64,000 nt of DNA, taken from Lichenostomus cassidix. Its lineage: Eukaryota > Chordata > Aves > Passeriformes > Meliphagidae. Of this stretch, positions 56,000 to 64,000 are shown piece after piece. The DNA lies in NCBI GenBank assembly GCA_008360975.2, contig VLJF02000046.1, positions 3,720,001-3,784,000 on the forward strand. Direction: 5' to 3'. The translations under genes and the position numbers were made by a program. The notes beneath the pieces are model-generated. The model made no database searches, was not told the DNA's origin, and was given only the letters and a program-made list of their open reading frames with translations. Positions within the stretch are counted from its first letter, which is position 1; each line of letters opens with the position of its first letter.

Positions 56000-57425
56000 T
56001 TTGTTTCTCTCCACCTTCACCGAGACCCAGAGTCTGTGTCAATGAGGTGCTGTGCTCTCTGCTGCTTTAAAAAAATTAGAGCATCTCCCAGCCAAGTTTT
56101 CACCAGAGATCCCCTTTTGTTCCCTTCCGTGGAGCTGCAGCAGCAATGTCTGTGTGCAGAGCTGGGGCAGATCAGGGGTGGCACAGCAGCTGTGCCAAGG
56201 AGCAGCAGCACTTGGTGTTGCCAGTGCTGCTCCCGTGCCACTGCCCCGCTGCCCTGCTGGCCCTCGTGTTGCTGTAGGGCCTGAGTGCTCTCGGGGTCGC
56301 TGCCAGTGCTGGGGGTGGCAGTGCCGGGGCTGCAGCAGGGACAGGCCATGGGCACTGCTGGGGCACAGCTGACGCCTCAGGGCAGGGCCTGGGGGCTCGA
56401 GGCTCCTTGCCCAGGCTCTCTCCAGAACACGCCCAGGCCAATGCTGAGCAGAGAAAAGCTCCGTGAGCAGCTGCAGGGTGGCCGTGGGCAGGCTGGGGGC
56501 AAACAGCATGGCTGGGGCTCTGCAAGGTCCCTGGGGGAGCCGGGAAGGAGCAGCAGAGCAGGGGCTGATCCATCCCCACTGCGCTGGACAGCCCAGGGCA
56601 GCGTCCCAGAGCGTCCTCATGGAGCTGCCAACAACATCCCCCCTTGGCAGCCCTGGCCTCTCCCCCAGCTCCCAGAGCTGCTTGATCCTTCCAGGCAGAG
56701 ACACGGCAGCACTGGCTCAGGAGCCCTGTTTGCATTGCACACAGCAGGCGTGAGCACCCCATGGGGTTGGTGTGGGGAGATGAACCTGAGTGAGCACAAA
56801 CACCATCAGCCCTGGGGGCCAGCAAGGGCTGGGGATGGGAGGGAAACCACTCAGCTTTGTTGTGACCTCTGAAGTCAGCCAGAAAGTTTATTCACATGAG
56901 CTGTGACTTTCCTGTCCCACTGCAGACATTGTTTCTCAGAGCCAGGGCTGCCTGGCAGTCACCCCCAAACAGCCCTGAGCATTTCTTCTGCTTCACCTTT
57001 GCTTTCTTTCCTCTTTCCTGCTCCACATTTCTTCCTCTTGCCCATCCCTGTCCCCTTTCCTGAAAACAGCCCATCCCTGCTTGCCCTTTCCTCTCTGGCC
57101 CCACTCCCCATTTCAGTTCCTGACTTGGCACCATGGGAACATCCCTTGGTGAGCAGGATCATCCTACAAGTGCTTCATGAATTGTCTGCAGGGTCCTGCA
57201 GTGCCTCGTGCTGTTCCCTTGCCAGAGGCAGCACAGCCCAGGGGGGCACATCTGGACTGCTGTGTGTGGCTGTGAGGCTCCCTGTTGTGGGGCAGTGAGG
57301 ACGAGCTGGAGAGGCTCTGCAGGACTGACAGGATGGGCTTTGGGGCCTGTGGGGAGAAGCTGAGGGCCATGGGCTGCTGGACCTTCTCAAGAGGAGGCCC
57401 AGGGCTCATCCTGCAGCTGCTTCAA
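56000..57425 (+). repeat. Conserved downstream block of OR unit, copy C
   Basis: Direct copy of 8,800-10,212 and mirror of 33,730-35,150. No supported gene. Confidence 0.7.
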
Positions 57426-57432
57426 GGGTGCT

Positions 57433-58035
57433 TTCAGAGAATCACAGAATCAAGGAGGTTGGAAAAGACCTTTGAGATCAAGTCCAAACTGTGACCTAAC
57501 AGCACCTTGTCTGCCCTGAGCCTCCTCTTCTCCAGGATAAACAACCCCAGCTCCAAACTCAGCCACTCCTCACAGCACTTGTGTTCCAGACCCTTCCCCA
57601 GCCTTGTTGCCCTTCTCTGGACACACTCCAGCCCCTCAATGTCCTTCCTAAACTGGGGGCCCAGAACTGGACACAGCACTCGAGGTGAGGCCTCACCAGT
57701 GCCAAGTACAGGGGAAGAATCACTGCCCTGCTCCTGCTGGCCACACCATTCCTGACCCAGGCCAGCTGCCATTGGCCTCCTTGGCCACCTGGGCACACTG
57801 CTGGCTCATGTCCAGCCTGCTGTCCAGCAGTGCCCCCAGGTCCTTTTCTGCCTGGCCACTGTCCAGCCACTCTGTCCCCAGCCTGTAGCACTGCAGGGGT
57901 TGTTGTGGCTAAAGTGCAGGACCTGGCACTTGGTCTGGTTAAAGCTGACATTGTTGGATTTGGCCCCTGGATCCAGCCTGTCCAGGTCCCTCTGCAGAGC
58001 CCTCCTGCCCTCCAGCAGATTCATACTTGCAGCCA
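57433..58035 (-). mobile_element. CR1 LINE 3' fragment
   Basis: Mirror of 33,120-33,725 and direct counterpart of 10,226-10,862. 3' tail at about 57,437. Confidence 0.88.
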
Positions 58036-58039
58036 ACCT

Positions 58040-58865
58040 GCTGTCAGCATGGTTCCATGAGGCTCTAGAGTGTCACAATGGTCTCCAGGATTCCATGAGG
58101 CTCCAGAATGTCACAAAGGCCCCTTGGTTCCCTGAGGTCTCACAGTGCAGCAATGGTCTCATTGGTTCCATAGGGCCAAAATGGCCAATTGGTCCCATGG
58201 GGCACCATGGTTTCAGAATTGTTTCCTTCTTTCCATGACTCCCAGCAGTGTAGTAAAGACCCTTTGGTTTTATGAGGTTCTGCAGTGTCACAGTGATCTC
58301 CATGGTTCCACGAGGCCCCACAGAGTAACATTTGCCCCTCTGTTCCATGGAGCCCTCAAATGTCACAATGGCCCCATCTTTACATGAGGTCCCACAGTGT
58401 CACCATTGACTCCTTTTGTCCAGAAGGTCACACAGTGTCACAATGCTCTTCTTGATTCCATGAGGCCCCAGAGTACCACAATGGACTCCTTGGTTGCACA
58501 GTGTTACAATGGACCCATGGTTACACAAGATCCTGCTGTGTAACAACAGTCTTCTTGATTCCATGTGGCCCCTCGGTGTCACAACTGTCCCCTTAGTTTC
58601 ACAACGCCTTGCTGTGTCACAGTGGCCTCTGAGGTACATGAGGCCCCACAGGATCATAATGGCCCATTGGTTCCCTGAGGCACCACAGTGTCACAACTGT
58701 TCCCCAAGTTCCAGGAGTCCCTGCAGTATAACAATGTCCCCTTGGTTATGTAAGGCCTGGCTGTGTCAGAATTAACTCTTTGGTTCCATTTAGCCTCACA
58801 GTCTCACAATGGCCCCTTGGCTCTATGGTGCCATGCAGTGTCACTATGGTTCTCTTAGCTTCACG
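58040..58865 (+). repeat. ~38-bp minisatellite array 6
   Basis: Mirror of 32,280-33,115. Confidence 0.88.
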
Positions 58866-58873
58866 AGGCCCTT

Positions 58874-59510
58874 TTAAGATCCAGTTATTAAGGTTCTTTG
58901 GAAATACCTCTGCCTAAATTAGGGTGCAAACAAGACCATATGCCAGTCAATAGCATGGTTTTTATTTGATAGTAAATATGAGTGAGAGAGAGGAAAAGAG
59001 AGAAAAGGAAAAGTAGGAAAAGAGGTGGGGGGGGGACAGAAAGAGGGTGAGAGAGACAGAATAAAGAAAATATCACCATTCGTGGATCCCAACAATGTTG
59101 CATTGATCCTCTCCAGCTGGTCTTCTTGCTGATGATGGTCCCCCCAGAAAGCACAGAATGCCATGGGTTAATATACACTCAGGCCAGGGGCAATGGCCAG
59201 GCATGTCCCCCCAGGGGAGGGGACAGTCTCTAGCAGCAGACTCTGCTTGCATCACCTGCACTCCTGTGGTGCAAGGCCTAGCATTTGGGGGTCTTTGATG
59301 GATTGTGACTTCTCCTCAGCTCCTCTCACGTGAAAGTCCCATGGATGTGGTCTGTGGGGTTGGGGGTTCCACAGCTGGGCAGTTTGTGTGACAGAGGATG
59401 GATGGGTGTTCATGGGTGACCAGAGGTTACACCACACACCCCAAACCTTCTCTCCCCTCCTTCTCACCTGGGGGGGAAGTCTGTGCAAACCTGGCTTCTG
59501 TAAGCTGTGC
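58874..59510 (-). mobile_element. LTR (ERV type), minus strand
   Basis: Mirror of the LTR at 31,640-32,276, including the purine tract at 58,980-59,060 and TATA-like region near 59,172. Confidence 0.65.
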
Positions 59511-61200
59511 TCTCCCACACCCCAAACTCAGCCAGGGATGATTCTCAGTGCAGCTGGTGGGTTTGGCCTTTGTGGATGCATTCCTTTCCCTCAGCCTGAG
59601 ATGAATGAACAATAGGGTTTCCCTTAATCTAATCTCAGCAGTTTGACTTCCAGTCCAAAGTCCTAGTCAGGTATCTCCAGGGAGGCTTCTTTGATTGTAG
59701 TTTCTTTATACAGTTTTTGTTATAATGAGCAAAACTTTATATCAATGTTTGAGGCATGAACTATTTTAGCCTCTGACAGACATCCAGTCACAATTAATAA
59801 TGTAAGATTTAGAAGTATAATACTATTAAGTAATACTAATAAAATAACAACAACACAAAATAATCCCACAAATCCCAATACACAGCATCACACCAAAATG
59901 ACAAACCTCATTTTTCTTTACTGTCACAAGGCCCATGAAAACAAACCCTGTTAACTTTCCCCACTCATGTCCTCCCCACCAGATAAACGAGGCAGTTTTC
60001 ACTGTTTAATATAAGTTACAGTTGATGGTGGAGGGAAGAATGAGGAGACACCACCAATTTCCATGTCAAACCCAGCAGGTCAACTCCAAAGAAGAGAGAA
60101 TAAAACAGGATTGGGGCAGGAGCTGGTCAGATGTTGTTCTAAAGGGTGCCAAAATCACCTCCAAGCAAACAGCAGGAGAAGATAAACCCCTAAAAACCAG
60201 TCTGTCTGTTCAGGGACTCAGCTGTGAGGAACTGGACACACACAGAGGCAGCTGGAACAGTTCTTTCCTCAGGCTGAGCTTTCCAGCCAGGGCACTCAAG
60301 TCAATCAAGTGCTTTCCCAGAGGATTCCATGGTTGCCAACCACCCTTCAGGATGTGGCTCACAGGAGCACAGATCCTTTTTCAGGTCAGAAGAGCAGCAA
60401 AAATGACAAGAGATGCCCAATTCAGAGCTCTGTTCAAAAACCTGAAAAATAAAAATCAGTAGAACTCTGAAGCCCAGCTGTGGGCCCTGGAATCTCAGAT
60501 CCAAGGGAAAACTGGAAAGGCTTTTTGCAAGGATTGACATGGTGTTGTCCATGCAACATTTCCATCCCTCCCATGGCCTCTTCCCTCAGAGTCCCCAGCA
60601 GCAGCAGCTGGAGCAGCACATGGAAGCTGCAGATGGAACTGCTGCCCACCCAGCCTGAGCTGCACAAGGATCCTGCTGACAGGAACCCCAATATTCCCTC
60701 CCAGGGGCTCTGCAAACACTTCCCACCTGTTCTCTCTGCTCCAGGTAGACACTGCAGGCAAAATCCCGTCTCTCCTTTGGGGCAAGGCCAGGAGCCCAAA
60801 ATCATACTCAAAATGCTGGATTCTGGCCCATTTCTGCATCTGGAGAGATGGGGGTGCAGCATTATCCAGAGAAACTTCCTGTGCTTCACACTCCAACTTG
60901 CAAACCCAGCCCTTGGACAGTGGGTTTATAAGGACCACAAGTCACAAACCAAAGAGAATTAATTTTAAACCATGACACTTCATTCTCTGTGGTAGATTCT
61001 TCTATTCTATGCCATGAAACACATCTTCAGTTAGGCTGCAATTAATGGGTCTGAAGCCTGAAGTAACAAAACCAAACAAAACAACCCCAGGTTACCTTAC
61101 AAAGGCTGAAAGCCATAATAAATATGTTTTTTTCTTAAAAAATAAATGTGTTTTTCTCTTCAAAACATTTTTCAGGTATACATGACATGTACAAGATACA
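59511..61200. other. Arm-conserved block, right copy
   Basis: Mirror of 29,945-31,640. The 147- and 151-codon frames (60,495-60,938 and 60,434-60,889, minus) remain open with several substitutions. No family recognised. Confidence 0.4.
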
Positions 61201-61202
61201 GG

Positions 61203-61928
61203 GTGTAGTGTGTTGATGCTGGCTGGATGCCAGGCACCCATCAAAGCCTCTCTCTCACTCCCCTCTGCAGCTGCACAGGGGAGAGGAAATAGAACGAGGG
61301 GTTCATGAGTTGAGATAAGGACAGGGAGAGATCCCTCATCAAATATGGTCATGGGAAAAACAGACTCAAATTAGAGACATTAACTGAATTATTGCTGACA
61401 AAATCAGAGCAGGAAAAGTAAAATAAAACCTTAAAAGTGCCTTCCCCCCACCTCTCCCTCCTGCCCAGCTCTATCTCCTCCCCCAGCAGAGCAGGGAGAC
61501 AGGAATGGTCAGTTCTGGTCAGTTCATCATCTGAGATTTCTCCCACTGCTCAGGGAGAGGAGTTGTTCCCCTGCTGCACTGTGGGGTTCCTCCCACGGGA
61601 GAGTTCTCCAGGAACTTCTCCAATGTGAGTTCATCTCACCAGCAGCAGCTCCCTGTGAACTGCTGCAATGTGAGTCCATGCCACGGGCAACAGTCCCCCA
61701 AAGCTGCTGCAGCGTGGGTCACTCTCCTACGGGGTCAGTCCTTCAAGGACAGGCTGCTCCAGCTGGGCAGCAGAGCCCCTCTCTGCAGGGGTCACAGCCT
61801 CCTCCCAGGCATCCCCCTGCTCCGGCCTGGGCTCCTCCTCCATGGGCTGCAGGTGGATCTCTGCATCCCCATGGATCTCCAGGAGCTGCAGTGGATCTCT
61901 GCATCCCCATGGATCTCCAGGGGCTGTG
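61203..61928 (-). mobile_element. Truncated ERVL-type LTR, minus strand
   Basis: Corresponds to 29,216-29,941 of the left arm. Its 5' (U3) part is missing. Confidence 0.75.
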
Positions 61929-62133
61929 CTTAGACTCTGTTAGCAATAAATTTCACTTTGTAACTTTAAGAGGAGCCTGTTCTGTCCTTGGAGCATCTCC
62001 CAGTCCTTATCTCAACTCATGAGCCCTGTGTGTATTAACTTTTGTTCCTCTCCTCTGCCCAGCTGTGACAGGGGAGTGCGAGTGAGTAGATGTCATGGGT
62101 GCCTGGCATTTGGCCAGGGACAAACCATGACAC
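61929..62133 (+). mobile_element. Truncated ERVL-type LTR, plus strand
   Basis: Corresponds to 27,366-27,565 of the left arm, with AATAAA at 61,945-61,950. It is joined directly to the opposite LTR; everything between the two in the left arm is absent. Confidence 0.75.
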
Positions 62134-62139
62134 GTGTCC

Positions 62140-62705
62140 ACTTTCCATGGATCCCATTTTTCCCATGTTCCACATGTCCCCCATGTCTCCCTTGTCCCCC
62201 ATCCCACATCCCCCAAGGCCCCACTCCATGTCCAACATTTCATCTCCCCCATCCCCCAAGTCACCCATGTCCCTCATCCCATTCCCCCATTCCATGTCCC
62301 CCACATCTCTCATGTTCCCCATTCCCTGTCCCCGTCCTGTGGACCCCATTCCATGTCCCATCTCCATCCCCCATGTCCCCATTCCATGTCCCATCTCCCA
62401 CATGCCCCTTGTCTGCCATTCCATGCCCCCATCCCACATCCCCCTTCCATGTCTGTTCCCCTGTGTCCCTCTTGTTCCACATCCCACATCCTCCATCCCC
62501 CACCCCCCATATCCCCCTGTCCCAATTCCATGTGCCCCATCCCAAATCCCCCATATCCCCCATCCCCTGTCCTCAATTCCATGTCCCATCTCATTTGTCC
62601 CACACCCCCCATGTCCCTCCCCACAACCCCCATCCCACAGCCCCCATGTCCCCCATTCCATGTCCCCATTCCATATTCCATCCCCCATCCCCCCTCCTCC
62701 CCCAT
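62140..62705 (-). repeat. Pyrimidine-rich minisatellite upstream of second CCDC81-like gene
   Basis: Reverse complement of 26,745-27,360 (ccccattccatgtcccccat units). The 344-codon and shorter ORFs across it are repeat translations. Confidence 0.88.
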
Positions 62706-62904
62706 CCCCATATCCCAGCCTCTGTCCCTATGGTGTCACCATGACATCACAGAGGTCCCACTGAGGTCACAGTGCCACCACTGGTACCACCAGTGGTGTC
62801 ACAGAGTGTCCTGGGGACACAATGGGAGCCAGTCTGGTGGTGGGACATCCCAGACTCCACATCCCGATTCCACATCCCAATCCCAAATCCCGAGGGAGTG
62901 CAGA

Positions 62905-64000
62905 ATGAGCTTCTGCCCTCCCACCACCAGGAGGACCAAGGTCAAACTCTGGGGTTGGACAGAGGTGGCCTTAGCCACCACCCCTGAAGGTACTGGCACC
63001 CCCTGGACCCCTGTGAATGTCGGGATCTGTCAGGATCCTGACTCAGTTTCCCTCAATTCCCAGAGCGGAAGGAAATTTGGGATGCAGTGGCTGACTTTGT
63101 CCTGGACCAGCTCCTGCCGCAGAGAAAGGTCACCTTGGACTTGCCCCCATGTCCCCTCCCGGGGGTAGAGGCCACCTCTGGCTCATCCCAAAATCCCAAA
63201 ATTCTGCTTCAAGGGGGTGCAGATCCCAAAATCCCAAAATTCCACTTGCAGGGGCTGCAGATCCCCAAACCCCAAAAGCTGCAGTTGCAGGGGGTGCGGA
63301 TCCCGACCCTCGGTACCCTGGCTGTGGTGCCCTGGCAGGCACGGGTTGGGGACATGGAGGTGACAACGCGGAGGCCGATTTTTTGCCCAGCCAGGAATTT
63401 GGTCCAGGGGCACAATTTGATGGATGACTGGGAATTCCTGCCTGGTGAGAGGGGAGGATTTTGGGATGGACATGGCTGGAGTGGGAGGGTTGAGGAATGG
63501 GGTGGGAAATGGAGAGTTTGAGGTTGAAAGATGTGAGGAGAAACCAAAAAATCATGAGGAAACCCAAAATAAAACATGAGGAAACCCCAAAAGGACCTGC
63601 TGAGAAAGCAAAAATACATGACAAGATAAAAAAAGAAAACACAGCGAGACCCCAAAAACCCATGAGGAGACCCCAAAACTCACAAGGACACCTCATAAAA
63701 CCAGAAGAAGACCCCCAAAACGCTGGAGAAGACTCAAAAAAACCACAAGAGGGCCTCAAAACCCATGAGAAGACTCCATAAAAGCATGAGAAAATCCCAT
63801 AAAATCACAAAAAGCCTCCCAAAACCCCCAAGAAGACCCCAAAAACCACAACGAGACCCCATAAAACCTTGAGAAACTCCCAAAACCCCATGAGAAAACC
63901 CCAAACCCCCTCCAAGACACCCCAACCCCCATTTTTCATGTCCTCCCAGGGAACCTGGATCCCCTCCAGACATTCGCAGTGGCAACGGCGCTGGGGCTGC
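62905..64000 (+). CDS. CCDC81-like protein, second copy (5' exons, truncated by window)
   Basis: Exons by splice site: 62,905-62,989; 63,064-63,128; 63,291-63,444; 63,950 onward (cut at 64,000). Lengths 85, 65 and 154 nt are identical to the left copy, and phases join without a stop. It encodes MSFCPPTTRRTKVKLWGWTE, then WKEIWDAVADFVLDQLLP, GVRIPTLGTLAVVPWQARVG, and RPIFCPARNLVQGHNLMDDW, i.e. the first HU-like domain of the CCDC81 family. Substitutions against the left copy include N to K in exon 1, T to A in exon 2, and I to V, T to M and R to W in exon 3. It is the palindromic partner of the gene at 21,944-26,560. Function beyond the family role (HU-fold protein associated with centrosomes) is unknown. 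Confidence 0.78.

Larger units (their letters stand above)
47696..64000 (-). repeat. Right arm of large imperfect palindrome (truncated by window)
   Basis: Reverse-complement counterpart of 25,474-43,740. The window end at 64,000 pairs with about 25,474. Confidence 0.93.

Noticed and set aside
62134..63168. 344-codon plus-strand ORF near the right end
   Set aside because: Mirror of the above: minisatellite translation read into CCDC81-like exon 1.

Overview
The window looks like a piece of passerine bird nuclear genome, probably an ampliconic, repeat-rich region. The evidence is three intact intronless olfactory receptor ORFs of the avian gamma-c (OR14-like) type, many fragments of the avian CR1 LINE, ERVL-type LTRs of the kind common in songbirds, a CCDC81-like gene family of the type expanded in songbirds, and decayed PIM-, PAK- and JAK-like kinase pieces. 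There are no prokaryotic operons, CRISPR arrays or RNA genes that I can support.

Layout. 1-2.9 kb: decayed PIM-like and PAK-like kinase fragments. 2.9-12.8 kb: first copy (A) of an 'OR unit', consisting of a ~38-bp minisatellite, a conserved upstream block, the OR gene, a conserved downstream block, CR1 and minisatellite again. 12.8-14.4 kb: rearranged JAK-like exons. 14.4-21 kb: LTR-like sequence and two long A/T-tract arrays with a ~10-bp period. 21.1-26.6 kb: two tandem CTCF-like sites, then a complete-looking eight-exon CCDC81-like gene on the minus strand (553 residues by hand splicing), with minisatellites in its introns and upstream. 27.4-32.3 kb: LTRs. 32.3-38.4 kb: OR unit copy B, inverted. 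38.4-43.7 kb: minisatellite and GC-rich block. 43.7-47.7 kb: unique centre holding a JAK-like pseudogene. 47.7-64 kb: mirror image of 25.5-43.7 kb, with OR unit copy C in the orientation of A and the start of a second CCDC81-like gene.

The main structural result is a large imperfect palindrome: left arm at least 25,474-43,740, right arm 47,696-64,000 (cut by the window), spacer about 4 kb. Mirror positions sum to about 91,400 near the centre, 90,780 around 37-38 kb, 91,150 around 30-36 kb and 89,500 near the outer end. Each step is explained by a visible indel: a shorter minisatellite, a replaced OR 5' flank, and a ~1.65-kb deletion fusing two opposed LTRs. A third copy of the OR unit lies outside the palindrome at 2.9-11 kb.

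Functionally, the likely live genes are the three ORs (odorant GPCRs with changes concentrated in TM3, TM5, TM6 and TM7) and the two CCDC81-like copies (two HU-like domains plus a charged 13-residue repeat). The rest is mobile elements, tandem repeats and pseudogenes. All exon coordinates were assigned by eye from splice sites and reading frame, with no alignment or transcript data.
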